Positions 24,926 to 33,881 of a stretch of DNA of 64,000 nucleotides are shown in pieces. Source of the stretch: Streptomyces eurythermus (lineage in GTDB: Bacteria; Actinomycetota; Actinomycetes; Streptomycetales; Streptomycetaceae). Made by a program: the position numbers and the translations under genes. Each line of letters starts with the position of its first letter. Within the stretch, counting starts at the first letter, position 1. The stretch lies in assembly GCF_014649115.1 (NCBI RefSeq), contig NZ_BMSK01000009.1, positions 62,001 to 126,000 of the forward strand, written 5' to 3'. Under the pieces are notes generated by a model. The model saw only the letters and a program-made list of their open reading frames with translations. It was not told the DNA's origin and did no database searches.

Positions 24926-25849
24926 TCAGCCCTGCGGCGGCGCGGCGACGAACGCCTCGCGCGGCTGACTCGTCGGCGTGAAGCGGGTGACGCCGGAGGT
25001 GGTCGGCACCAGGTCCTTGTGGATGGCCTTGGCGACGTTCTGGATGGTGGTCACGCCGTAGTTCATCGTGCTGTTGTCCTGCGTCAGCACGGTGATCATG
25101 TAGTCGTGGCCGGCGCCCTTGAAGGTGCCCAGGCTGTGCACGCGCCAGCCGTGCGTGGAGCGCTGCAGCCAGCCGTTCTTGACGTGCACGGAGACGGAGG
25201 ACGGCGCGCCGGCCGGGGTGCCCCAGCGCTGCGAGGAGACGACCTGCCCCATCAGCTTCTGGATGTAGTCGCGGGAGTTGTCGCTCAGCACGCTGTTCTT
25301 GGCGGTGATGAGCTGGAGCAGCTTCTGCTCGTCGTTGACGTTCTCCTGGGTCAGGCCCCAGTAGCCGCCCGTGCCCGGCACGGTCTTGGTCATGCCGGCG
25401 GCCTGGAGGAAGCCCTTGATCTTCGTCATGCCGAGCTGCTTCCAGAGCTTGCTGGTCGCGTTGTTGTCGGACTGGGTGATCATGGCCTTGGCGAGCGACT
25501 GCTCGGTGCTCGTCAGGAACCGGTTGTGCTTCTTGGCGTCCCACAGCAGCGTGGCGAGCACGGTGACCTTGACGGTGCTGGCCGAGTCGTAGGCGCTGGT
25601 GGCCCGCAGGGTGCAGGTGGTCTTGGTGCTGCGGTCGTAGAGGCCGACGGCGACGGTGCCCTTGCGGTTCGACAGGGCGGCCGTGATGTCCTTCTTCAGC
25701 TTGGCGGCGAGGCCCGCCTTGGCCGACGTGCAGGTCACGGTGGGCGTGGCCGCGGCGGCCGGGGTGGCGGCGGTGACGGCGGGTATGAGCAGCGCGGCGC
25801 TGACGACGGCCGCGAGCGCGCCGGCCCGGCCGGTGGTCCGGTGAGTCAT
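24926..25849 (-). CDS. Secreted class A beta-lactamase-like serine hydrolase
   Basis: ATG 25849 has AAGGGGA upstream and gives 307 residues with a Sec signal ending near TPAAAA. Penicillin-recognising motifs are present: SASTVK (SxxK nucleophile), QSDNNAT (SDN) and HVKNGW at the KTG position. The Thr of KTG is replaced by Asn. The class A omega-loop Glu cannot be placed with certainty around GYWGLTQENVNDEQ. The protein may be a D,D-peptidase-like or orphan serine hydrolase and not a true beta-lactamase. It is divergent from the inhibitor gene. Confidence 0.82.
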   Translation of the reverse strand: MTHRTTGRAGALAAVVSAALLIPAVTAATPAAAATPTVTCTSAKAGLAAKLKKDITAALSNRKGTVAVGLYDRSTKTTCTLRATSAYDSASTVKVTVLATLLWDAKKHNRFLTSTEQSLAKAMITQSDNNATSKLWKQLGMTKIKGFLQAAGMTKTVPGTGGYWGLTQENVNDEQKLLQLITAKNSVLSDNSRDYIQKLMGQVVSSQRWGTPAGAPSSVSVHVKNGWLQRSTHGWRVHSLGTFKGAGHDYMITVLTQDNSTMNYGVTTIQNVAKAIHKDLVPTTSGVTRFTPTSQPREAFVAAPPQG

Positions 25850-26123
25850 GGAAAAAGTCCCCTTGAAGGTCCGGGCGTCCCCCTGAACGCCCTTGAGCGC
25901 ACTGGTGCGCCGCCTTAGTGGACTCGCCAGGACTGCCGACGGTTGCACGTACGTTCGGAAAGACGGGGTTGCTCACCACTGGGGTCCTACTAGTCCCACT
26001 TCTTCCCTCACACCGGCGAAGCGGAAGTGACCGCCGGGCGTGTCAGGACAGCCTGCCCTCACCATGACGGTGCCCGGCGCACCGTCCTGCCGGCCACCCC
26101 GACTCCTGTCTCTGGAGAGCCCC

Positions 26124-26480
26124 ATGAAGCAGCTCCGCTCCTGGACGCTGGCCGCCGCCCTCGCCCTGACCGCCGTACTCCTGCCCACCCAGACCGCGAC
26201 CGCCAAGGCGGCCCAGCCCTCCTGCCCCGACGGCTCCGTCTGCTTCTGGAGCGGCGAGAACTTCGGCGGCTCCTCCTGGGAGTGGACGTCCCGCAGCGGC
26301 TACCGCGACATGCCGTCGTTCCTCCACGACCACGTGGGCTCGTTCGTCTCCTCCACCCGCGCCTGTTTCATCAACTGGGGCCCGGTGGAGAAGCGGGACG
26401 TCTTCAACGGCGACTGGCGCTCCCGCTACCTGAGCGACTTCGGCGGCCGCATCGACGGGGTGGGCCCGGGCGGCTGCTGA
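26124..26480 (+). CDS. Exported peptidase inhibitor family I36 protein
   Basis: ATG 26124 follows CTGGAGAGC and gives 118 residues. A signal peptide (SWTLAAALALTAVLLPTQTATA) precedes a small cysteine-containing domain: CPDGSVCFWSGENFGGSSWEW, RDMPSFLHDHVGSFVSSTRACFINWG and terminal GVGPGGC. This is the gamma-crystallin-like I36 fold known from the Streptomyces metalloproteinase inhibitor SMPI. It probably inhibits secreted proteases. Four cysteines suit two disulfides. Confidence 0.8.
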   Translation: MKQLRSWTLAAALALTAVLLPTQTATAKAAQPSCPDGSVCFWSGENFGGSSWEWTSRSGYRDMPSFLHDHVGSFVSSTRACFINWGPVEKRDVFNGDWRSRYLSDFGGRIDGVGPGGC

Positions 26481-26531
26481 CCCACGCCGTCCGCGCACCG
26501 ACTACGAGGTCTGAGGAAGCAGTTGGCCCCC

Positions 26532-27290
26532 TCAGGCCTCGAAGTCGTACTCCAGCACATAGGCCGACGAGTCCAGCACCATCTCATTGACCTCGACCGC
26601 GAGCCCTTCGGCGTCGAAGGCGGTACGCGCGACCAACACGACCGGCACCCCCACCGGCAACGCCAGCCGCTCGGCCTCCTCCGCGCCGGGCATCCGGGAC
26701 CGGACCTCCTCCCGGAACCGCACGGGCCCGCGCCCCAACTCCGCGAGCCGCGCGTACGTGCCACCGGGCCCGGTATCCGGCCGGGTGATCGCCGTACCCG
26801 CGACAAGCGCGGCCGGCAGATAGGACGTGGACAGCAGCACGGGCTTGCCGTCGAGCACGAACCGCCGCCGCCGGACACAGACGTTGGTGTCCTCGCCAAG
26901 CCCCAGCACCGCCGCCACGGCGGCGGGCGCCGCCTCCTCCGTCACCTCGACCGAGTCCACGACCAGTTCCCTGTCCCCGATATCGGCGGACCAGATCGAA
27001 CGCCCCGCACCCCACCGCTCCCGCGCGAGCCGCTCGATGCCCCGGCGGCGGATGGGCCTGAAGTCGCGGACGAACACCCCGGCACCCTTGCGGGCCTCCG
27101 CGATGCCCTCCGCCTGGAGCACGCCCAGCGCCTGCCGTGCCGTCATGCGGGCGACACCGTGCTCGGCCATCAGGTCGTTCTCACCGGGCAACCGGTCCCC
27201 CGGCCCGTACCGGCCGGCCTCGACCGCCGCGCGAAGCTCCGCCGCGATCCGCTGGTACTTGGGCTGCCGCCCCGTCTCCCGGCCGCTCAT
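26532..27290 (-). CDS. GntR/HutC-family regulator with UTRA domain
   Basis: ATG 27290 is preceded by CGGAGGAGAGG and gives 252 residues. The N-terminal winged helix is KYQRIAAELRAAVEAGRYGPGDRLPGENDLMAEHGVARMTARQALGVLQAEG. From about residue 80 a UTRA ligand domain follows, with RRRRFVLDGKPVLLSTSYLPA and the conserved VLEYDFEA end. It is divergent from the HATPase gene, with three related palindromes between. Autoregulation and control of the HATPase are inferred. The effector is unknown. Confidence 0.92.
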   Translation of the reverse strand: MSGRETGRQPKYQRIAAELRAAVEAGRYGPGDRLPGENDLMAEHGVARMTARQALGVLQAEGIAEARKGAGVFVRDFRPIRRRGIERLARERWGAGRSIWSADIGDRELVVDSVEVTEEAAPAAVAAVLGLGEDTNVCVRRRRFVLDGKPVLLSTSYLPAALVAGTAITRPDTGPGGTYARLAELGRGPVRFREEVRSRMPGAEEAERLALPVGVPVVLVARTAFDAEGLAVEVNEMVLDSSAYVLEYDFEA

Positions 27291-27306
27291 CCAGACCTCT
27301 CCTCCG

Positions 27307-27449
27307 ATCATCTCTAGACATCCTAGGCATCAGAGGTCTCCCAGCCCCAGTCAGACGGCGTCCGCATTCGGCCATCCAGGGCCACTTCTCTAGAGATGTA
27401 TTGCGGCGAGTCTCCGTCAAGGCTTTACTTCTCACATCTCTAGAGATGT
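27307..27449. promoter_or_regulatory. Three GntR-type operators with CTCTAGA cores
   Basis: ACATCTCTAGAGATGT (27434-27449) is a perfect 16-bp palindrome. ACTTCTCTAGAGATGT (27384-27399) differs at one position. A weaker version, TCATCTCTAGACATCC, lies at about 27309-27324 over the gntR leader. The two strong sites are 50 bases apart, close to five helical turns. This TCTAGA-centred form fits HutC-type GntR proteins. Confidence 0.75.
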
Positions 27450-27490
27450 AGCCCATCCTCGCCTGTGGCCTGATCACCTCGGAGGCCCCC

Positions 27491-27943
27491 GTGCCAGACA
27501 ACGGCACCCAACGAGCGCCCGGTTGCCCCGGCATGACGGAAGTCCAATGGCGCCTGCCCCACGGCCCGCGCAGTGCCGGACGCGCCCGTGCCCTACTCCG
27601 CGCGCAGCTCACTGAGTGGAAGATCGACGGCGAAGTCGCCGACAACGCTGAGCTGTTGCTCGCGGAACTGATGAGCAACGCCATCCGGCACGCCCGGAGC
27701 CCGGCCGGCCGGGAGATCGGCGTCCGCATCGCCCGGTACGACGGCCGACTGCGGGTAGAGGTGGCCGACGCCAACCATGCCCGGCCGATGCCGAAGACGG
27801 CGGCGACCGACGACGAACAGGGCCGCGGTCTCGCCATCATCAGCGCCCTCTCGGTGCGTTGGGGCTGCTGTCCCCGGCGGCACGGCATCGGCAAGGCGGT
27901 CTGGTCCGAACTGCTGCTGACGCCCCTCGCTCAGCCCAGATGA
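27491..27943 (+). CDS. ATP-binding protein, anti-sigma-type HATPase
   Basis: GTG 27491 follows CGGAGGCCCCC and gives 150 residues. The GHKL ATPase N-box is AELLLAELMSNAIRHA and the G-box region is EVADANHARP with EQGRGLAIISALSVRWG. This is the RsbW/SpoIIAB-like HATPase_c family, very abundant in Streptomyces and often linked to sigma factors or signalling. No sigma or anti-anti-sigma gene is adjacent. Its last 13 bases overlap the 3' end of the convergent ThDP gene. Confidence 0.88.
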   Translation: MPDNGTQRAPGCPGMTEVQWRLPHGPRSAGRARALLRAQLTEWKIDGEVADNAELLLAELMSNAIRHARSPAGREIGVRIARYDGRLRVEVADANHARPMPKTAATDDEQGRGLAIISALSVRWGCCPRRHGIGKAVWSELLLTPLAQPR

Positions 27944-29616
27944 GTCGGTGCGAACATCCGGAGCACCGCCGGGAGTACGACCACCGACGGGCCCGGGGTG
28001 TTCAGGGCTCTGGTCAAGTCCTCTTGGAGGGTTTCCGGGGTCGTGTGCAGTCCCGTCACGCCGAAGGATTCCGCCAGGGCCACGTAGTCGGGGCGGTGGA
28101 GTTCCGTGGCCGTCGGTTCGCCGAAGGCGTCCGTCATGTACTCGCGGAGGATGCCGTAGCCGCCGTCGTCGATGATCAGCCAGGTGACGGGGAGGTCGTA
28201 CTGCTTGGCCGTGGCCAGTTCGGCGATCGAGTACAGGGCTCCGCCGTCGCCGGAGACCGCCAGGACCGGGCGGGTCGGGTCGGCCGCCGCCGCGCCGAGG
28301 GCCGCCGGGAAGCCGTAGCCGAGGCCGCCCGCGCCCTGGGCGGAGTGCATGAGGTTCGGGCCCTGCGCGTCGAACGCCGACCAGGCCCAGTACGCCAGGA
28401 TCGTCATGTCCCAGAAGGACGGGGAGTCGGTGGGGAGGGCCTGGCGGACGGACGACAGGACCTGCTGCTCCAGGGTCAGGTTCTGGCCGTCTATGCGGGC
28501 CGCCACCTTTGTCAGCAGCTCGCGTACGCGCTCCCGCGCCGTCTCGTCCGGGCGGTCCTCGACCGTCTCCAGCAGGGCCTGGAGGGCCAGGCGGGCGTCC
28601 GCGTGGATGCCCAGGGCCGGGTGGTTGGACTCCAGTTTGCCGAGGTCGGCCTCGATCTGGATCACCCGGCCCCGGGGCTTGAACGTGTGGTAATTGGAGG
28701 AGAGTTCGCCGAGGCCCGAGCCGATCACCAGCAGGACGTCCGCTTCCTCCAGGAAGTCCGTGGTGTGGCGGTCCTCCAGCCAGGACTGGAGGGAGAGGGG
28801 GTGGTTCCAGGGGAACGCGCCCTTGCCGCCGAACGTGGTCACCACCGGCGCGTTCAGCCTCTCCGCCAGCAGCCGCAGCTTCCCCGAGGCGTCCGACCGT
28901 ACGACCCCGCCGCCCGCGATGATCGCCGGGCGCTCGGCGTGGGACAGCAAGTGGGCGGCCAGGGCGGTCAGTTCGGGGCGCGGGGGCAGGTCGTCCGGGG
29001 TGGCGTCCGGCGCCGTCACCACCGGCAGGGACGTCTCCGCCAGCAGCACGTCCTGCGGGATCTCCACCCACACCGGGCCGTGCGGTGCCGTCAGCGCCGA
29101 CTTCCAGGCCGCCGCGATCGCCGACGGGATCTGGGACTGGCTGCGGACCGTGTGAACCGACTTCACCACGTCCCGGAACGACGCCGGCTGGTCGGGGAGT
29201 TCATGGAGGTAGCCCTTGCGGGCCCCGCCCAGGCCCGCGACCGGGATCTGGCTGCCGATCCCCAGCACCGGCGCGCTGGCCGCCGCCGCCTCCTGGAGCG
29301 CGGCCAGCGACATCAGCGCCCCCGGACCCGTCGAGAGAAGCAGCGGGGCCGCCTCGCCCGTGACCCTGCCGTACGCGTCGGCCGCGAAGCCCGCGTTGTT
29401 CTCCACCCGGAGGCCGACGTAGCGCAGCGCGGAGCGGCGCAGCGCGTCGAACATGCCGAGGGCGTGCTGGCCGGGCAGGCCGAAGACGGTCGTCGCGCCG
29501 AGCCCGGCCAGCGTCTCCACGACCAGGTCTCCGCCGTTGCGCCCCGGGGGCGGGTTCAGGGCGGCGGTGATCTGCGCCGGCGTCGGGCGGAGTACCAGGT
29601 CGTGGTCGTGGGTCAC
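27931..29616 (-). CDS. Thiamine diphosphate-dependent enzyme, acetolactate synthase-like
   Basis: GTG 29616 gives 561 residues. The N-terminal ThDP domain includes VFGLPGQHALGMFDAL and RVENNAGFAADAYGRVTG, with the cofactor Glu in the RVEN segment. The middle domain includes RPAIIAGGGVV. The C-terminal domain has AVSGDGGALYSIAELATAKQYDLPVTWLIIDDGGYG, the GDG-x-DD form of the ThDP motif. It is a POX/ALS-family decarboxylase or carboligase. The start overlaps the ureohydrolase stop (GTGA), so the two are coupled. A role in processing a keto-acid formed from guanidino or amino compounds is inferred. Confidence 0.85.
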   Translation of the reverse strand: MTHDHDLVLRPTPAQITAALNPPPGRNGGDLVVETLAGLGATTVFGLPGQHALGMFDALRRSALRYVGLRVENNAGFAADAYGRVTGEAAPLLLSTGPGALMSLAALQEAAAASAPVLGIGSQIPVAGLGGARKGYLHELPDQPASFRDVVKSVHTVRSQSQIPSAIAAAWKSALTAPHGPVWVEIPQDVLLAETSLPVVTAPDATPDDLPPRPELTALAAHLLSHAERPAIIAGGGVVRSDASGKLRLLAERLNAPVVTTFGGKGAFPWNHPLSLQSWLEDRHTTDFLEEADVLLVIGSGLGELSSNYHTFKPRGRVIQIEADLGKLESNHPALGIHADARLALQALLETVEDRPDETARERVRELLTKVAARIDGQNLTLEQQVLSSVRQALPTDSPSFWDMTILAYWAWSAFDAQGPNLMHSAQGAGGLGYGFPAALGAAAADPTRPVLAVSGDGGALYSIAELATAKQYDLPVTWLIIDDGGYGILREYMTDAFGEPTATELHRPDYVALAESFGVTGLHTTPETLQEDLTRALNTPGPSVVVLPAVLRMFAPTHLG

Positions 29617-30593
29617 TTCGCTTCAGCGTCCTTCCGGGCCGCGGCGATCTGGCGGCTCATGATGGTGGTCAGTTCGTAGGCGGTGTGGGAGGCCGCGACC
29701 GAGGTGATCTCGGCGTGGTCGTACGCCGGGGCGACCTCGACCACGTCCGCCGAGACCAGGTTGCACGACGCCAGGCCGCGCAGGATCTCCAGCAGTTCGC
29801 GGGAGGTCATGCCGCCCGCCTCGGGCGTGCCGGTGCCGGGCGCGTGCGCCGGGTCCAGGCAGTCGATGTCGATGGAGATGTACAGCGGGCGGTCGCCGAT
29901 GCGCTGGCGCAGCTGGTCGGCGATCTCGTCGGCGCCCCGGCGGTAGACGTCCGCCGAGGTGACGATGCCGAAGCCCATCTTCTCGTCGTCGGTGAGGTCC
30001 TGCTTGCCGTACAGCGGGCCGCGGGTGCCGACGTGGGAGAGGGCCGAGGTGTCGAGGATGCCCTCCTCCACCGCGCGCCGGAACGGGGTGCCGTGGGTGT
30101 ACTCGGCGCCGAAGTAGGTGTCCCAGGTGTCCAGGTGGGCGTCGAAGTGCAGCAGGGCCACCGGGCCGTGCTTCTTCGCCACCGAGCGCAGCAGCGGCAG
30201 CGCGATGGTGTGGTCGCCGCCGAGGGTCATCAGGCGGGCGCCGGTGCCGAGCAGGTCGTCGGCGGCGGCCTCGATGGTCTCCACGGCCTCGTTGATGTTG
30301 AACGGGTTCACCGCGATGTCGCCGCCGTCGGCGACCTGCGCCAGGGCGAACGGGGAGGCGTCCTGCGCCGGGTTGTACGGGCGCAGCAGCCGGGACGCCT
30401 CGCGGATGGCGTTGCCGCCGAAGCGGGCGCCGGGCCGGTACGAGACGCCGGAGTCGAACGGCACGCCCACCACGGCCACATCGGCGGTGCCGACCTCGTC
30501 CAGGCGGGGCAGCCGGGCGAAGGTCGCGGGGCCGGCGTACCGCGGGACGCGGGAGGAGTCGACGGGGCCGCGGGGCGTCTCGTTGCTGCTCAT
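29613..30593 (-). CDS. speB: Agmatinase/guanidinobutyrase-family ureohydrolase
   Basis: ATG 30593 gives 326 residues. Binuclear manganese-site motifs are complete: GGDHT, LLHFDAHLDTWD and SIDIDCLDPAHAPGTGTPEAGG. The enzyme removes urea from a guanidino compound: agmatine giving putrescine, or 4-guanidinobutyrate giving GABA. The substrate is not determined by these motifs, so the symbol is provisional. It sits between a sodium:solute symporter (55 bases upstream) and the ThDP enzyme (overlapping). A PucR activator is divergent from the operon. Confidence 0.88.
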   Translation of the reverse strand: MSSNETPRGPVDSSRVPRYAGPATFARLPRLDEVGTADVAVVGVPFDSGVSYRPGARFGGNAIREASRLLRPYNPAQDASPFALAQVADGGDIAVNPFNINEAVETIEAAADDLLGTGARLMTLGGDHTIALPLLRSVAKKHGPVALLHFDAHLDTWDTYFGAEYTHGTPFRRAVEEGILDTSALSHVGTRGPLYGKQDLTDDEKMGFGIVTSADVYRRGADEIADQLRQRIGDRPLYISIDIDCLDPAHAPGTGTPEAGGMTSRELLEILRGLASCNLVSADVVEVAPAYDHAEITSVAASHTAYELTTIMSRQIAAARKDAEAK

Positions 30594-30648
30594 ACTGAAA
30601 TGCCTTCTTTCTTGCGCTTCATCGCGCATGTACTGCTTTCCCATGACT

Positions 30649-32115
30649 CTACTGGTGAGCCGGGACCGTTTCGGACGACAGTTCGGAAGGCCGCCCGGCG
30701 AGCCGCTCGCGCCAGACGGCGAGGACGGCCTCGTCGGTGGGCCGGGTGGCCAGGGAGACGGCGACATAGGCCACGAGGGAGGCCAGCAGGCCGTAGTAGA
30801 CGGGTTCGTTGGCGAGGATGCCGTAGCCGGCCATCAGGCCGATGACGGACAGGCCGCCGACGGCGACGGAGGCCAGCGCCCCCTGGGCGGTGCCGCGCTT
30901 CCACAGCAGGCCGCCGAGGATGGGCACCAGCAGGCCGCCGACGAGCAGGTTGTAGGCCACGGTGAGCGCCTCGACCACGTCGTTCAGCGCGATCGCGGTG
31001 CCGATCACGGCGAGGCCCATGACGAGGATGAAGGCGCGGTTGCCGGCGACCTCGTCGTGCTCCTCGTGGTCCCCGGAGCGCTTGGCGAGGCCGCGCAGCC
31101 GGGACCAGATGTCGTTGTTGGCGACCGTGGCGCAGGCGATCAGGGCGCCGGAGGAGGTCGACATCACGGCGGCCAGGGCGGCGGCCAGCACCAGGCCGCG
31201 CACACCGACGGGGAGTTCGTCCTTGACGATGGTGGCGAAGGCGTCGTCGGGGCTGCCCAGGTCCGGGTAGAGCACCTTGGCGGCGGTGCCGATCACCGCG
31301 CCGGCGAGGGCGTAGGCCAGACAGTAGGTCCCGGCCACCGTGCCGCCCCAGCGGGCGGTGCGGTCGCTGCGGGCGGTGAACACGCGCTGCCAGATGTCCT
31401 GGCCGATCAGCATGCCGAAGGTGTAGATCAGCACGTACGTGAAGATCGTCTCGCCGCCGACGCCGAGCGGGTCGAAGTAGGAGGTCGGCAGCTCGGCCTT
31501 CATCTCGGCGAAGCCGCCCGCCTTGACCACCGCGACGGGCAGCAGCAGGAGCAGCACGCCGATCGTCTTGACGACGAACTGCACCATGTCGGTCAGGGTG
31601 ATGGACCACATCCCGCCGAGGGTGGAGTACGCCACGACGATCGCGCCGCCGAGGACGATCGCGACGGTGCGGTTCACGTCGAACAGCACGTCGAAGATGG
31701 TGGCGTAGGCGATGGTGGAGGTCACCGCGAGCATCAGCGTGTACGCCCACATGACCAGGCCGGAGATCACGCCCGCCCGGCCGCCGTAGCGCAGGTCCAG
31801 CATCTCGGAGACGGTGTAGACCTTCAGGCGGGCGATGCGCGCGGAGAAGAACACGGACAGGGCGAGGAGCCCGAGGCCGATGGTGAAGACCATCCAGGCG
31901 CCGGACAGGCCGTACTGGTAGCCGAGCCCCACGCCGCCGATGGTGGACGCGCCGCCGAGCACGATCGCCGCCATGGTGCCGGAGTACATGGCCGGGCCCA
32001 GGCGGCGGCCCGCCACCAGGAACTCGCTCTTGGACTTGGCGCGGCGCATGCCCCACCAGCCCATCGCCAGCATGCCGGCGAGATAGACGACGATCACTGT
32101 GTAGTCGACGGCCAT
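30649..32115 (-). CDS. Sodium:solute symporter (SSS family)
   Basis: ATG 32115 follows GAAGGAGGGCC and gives 488 residues with about thirteen hydrophobic segments. SSS-family landmarks include EFLVAGRRLGPAMYSGTMAAIVLGGASTIGGVGLGYQYG, LPVGVRGLVLAAALAAVMSTSSGALIACATVANNDIW and the sodium-site serines there. It probably brings the operon substrate (polyamine, guanidino acid or similar) into the cell with Na+. Operon order and the divergent PucR gene support catabolic use. Confidence 0.9.
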   Translation of the reverse strand: MAVDYTVIVVYLAGMLAMGWWGMRRAKSKSEFLVAGRRLGPAMYSGTMAAIVLGGASTIGGVGLGYQYGLSGAWMVFTIGLGLLALSVFFSARIARLKVYTVSEMLDLRYGGRAGVISGLVMWAYTLMLAVTSTIAYATIFDVLFDVNRTVAIVLGGAIVVAYSTLGGMWSITLTDMVQFVVKTIGVLLLLLPVAVVKAGGFAEMKAELPTSYFDPLGVGGETIFTYVLIYTFGMLIGQDIWQRVFTARSDRTARWGGTVAGTYCLAYALAGAVIGTAAKVLYPDLGSPDDAFATIVKDELPVGVRGLVLAAALAAVMSTSSGALIACATVANNDIWSRLRGLAKRSGDHEEHDEVAGNRAFILVMGLAVIGTAIALNDVVEALTVAYNLLVGGLLVPILGGLLWKRGTAQGALASVAVGGLSVIGLMAGYGILANEPVYYGLLASLVAYVAVSLATRPTDEAVLAVWRERLAGRPSELSSETVPAHQ

Positions 32116-32285
32116 GGGGCGGCCCTCCTTCGCGCACTGTCCGGTGGCGTGTCGTGCAGATCCTTCGGTGTCGGCAGCGGCTCGCGGGGACATCCGCCCG
32201 TACCCGCGGCTGCCGTGCTCACCTGACAGTAGGTGGCCGGAAAGCGACTGCGAAGTGTACGTTTCATACAGAGGAACGGGGCGGG

Positions 32286-33803
32286 ATGGAGGGTACGCAC
32301 ACCATGCCGGAGACGATCACCCCAGCCCCGGCCCCCGCCGTCCCGCCGACCCCGCCGGTGCCGCTCCAGGCGCTGCTGGCCCGGGAGGACCTCGCCCTGC
32401 GGCAGATCGCCGGTCCCGCGGACCCCGGGACCGTGATCCACGGCGCGCACACCTCGGAGATGACCGACCCCTCCCCCTACCTGCTGGGCGGCGAACTGCT
32501 GCTCACCGCCGGGGTGCACATCCCGGAGGGGGCGGAACCCGGGGACTACTTCGCCGGCTACGTCTCCCGGATCGTGGCGGGGGGCGGCACGGCGCTCGGC
32601 TTCGGGGTGGCCCCGGTGCACGACACGGTCCCGCCCGCCCTGGTCGCCGCCTGCGAGCAGCGGGGCCTGCCGCTGCTGGAGGTCCCGCCGCACACCACGT
32701 TCTCGGCCGTGGCCCGCGCGGTCTGGCAGCTGATGGCCCAGGCCCGGCTGGCCGAGCTGCGCCGCGTCACCGAGGCCCAGCAGAGCCTCGCGGCGGCCGC
32801 CGCCCGCCCCGACCCCATCCCCTCGGTCCTGCGCCGGCTGTCCCAGCACCTGTCCGGCCGGGCGGTCCTCTACGGCCCGGACGGCACGGAGGTCGCGGGG
32901 GCGGGGCGGGAGACACCGCCGGAGGTCCGGGCGGCCCTGGCCGGGCTGGCCGGCGTGGTCAGGCCGGCCTCCCACCCGGCGAAGGCCCCCGCGCACCCCG
33001 CCTCCGCCACCGACACCCACGGCGGTGTGCACCTCGCGGTCTACGCGCTCGGGGCCGGGGAGGGGTTCGTGCTCGGGGTGGCCGGCCGGCGGCGGGAGGC
33101 CGGGGACCACACCATCGCGTCGGTCGCCGCCGTGCTGCTGGCGCTGCTGACCGGGGAGCACCACAGCGGGGCCGGCGCGGCCCGGTCCTCCGCGCTGGTG
33201 CGGCTGCTGCTCGGCGCCCCGCCCGAGGAGGTGGCCCCGCTGCTCGGTGCCGGCCGCCGGCTCGTCGTACACGCCCGGCCGGAGGCCCAGGCCCCGGACC
33301 CGGTCGCCGCCTCCGCGCTCGGCGCCGCCCTGGGCTCGCCGCTGGTCGACCTCGCCGGCGAGACCGTACGGGTCCTGGTGCCCGCCGACCGGGTACCGCA
33401 GCCGCAGCCCGGCTGGACCCTCGGGGTGAGCGCCCCGGCCGAGCCCCGGGAGTGGCCGGCCGCCGACACCCAGGCCGCCCGCGCCCTGGCCCGGGCCCGC
33501 GCCACCCGCGTCCCGCTGCTGCGGCACGCCGCCCGGCCGGCGCTCGCGGACCTGGTGCCGGCGGCGGACGCCGAGACGCACGCCCGTACCCTGCTCGCCC
33601 CCCTCGCCGGGCAGCCCGCGCTCGCCGAGACCCTGCGCGCCTGGCTGTCGCTGCACGGCAGTTGGGACCGTACGGCGGTGGCGCTGGGCGTGCACCGCAA
33701 CACCGTGCGGCAGCGTGTCGCCCGCTGCGCGGCCCTGCTGGACACCGACCTGGACGACCCGGACGCGCGCATGGAGCTGTGGTTCGCCCTGCGCCGGGGC
33801 TGA
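32286..33803 (+). CDS. PucR-family transcriptional regulator
   Basis: ATG 32286 gives 505 residues; ATG 32304 is an alternative with GGAGGG upstream. The N-terminal PucR sensor domain (purine catabolism regulator-like) covers VPLQALLAREDLALRQIAG to PLLEVPPHTTFSAVARAVWQLM. The C-terminal helix-turn-helix is TLRAWLSLHGSWDRTAVALGVHRNTVRQRVARCAALL. Such proteins activate nitrogen-compound catabolism (purine, GABA, polyamine). It is divergent from the symporter/ureohydrolase/ThDP operon, its obvious target. Confidence 0.9.
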   Translation: MEGTHTMPETITPAPAPAVPPTPPVPLQALLAREDLALRQIAGPADPGTVIHGAHTSEMTDPSPYLLGGELLLTAGVHIPEGAEPGDYFAGYVSRIVAGGGTALGFGVAPVHDTVPPALVAACEQRGLPLLEVPPHTTFSAVARAVWQLMAQARLAELRRVTEAQQSLAAAAARPDPIPSVLRRLSQHLSGRAVLYGPDGTEVAGAGRETPPEVRAALAGLAGVVRPASHPAKAPAHPASATDTHGGVHLAVYALGAGEGFVLGVAGRRREAGDHTIASVAAVLLALLTGEHHSGAGAARSSALVRLLLGAPPEEVAPLLGAGRRLVVHARPEAQAPDPVAASALGAALGSPLVDLAGETVRVLVPADRVPQPQPGWTLGVSAPAEPREWPAADTQAARALARARATRVPLLRHAARPALADLVPAADAETHARTLLAPLAGQPALAETLRAWLSLHGSWDRTAVALGVHRNTVRQRVARCAALLDTDLDDPDARMELWFALRRG

Positions 33804-33881
33804 CCGCCCCGGCACGTGACCCCCGTCCCAGCGGCCGATATCTCCGGGACCGGCGCCGTGCGCTGCCCCACAATGGGAGCC

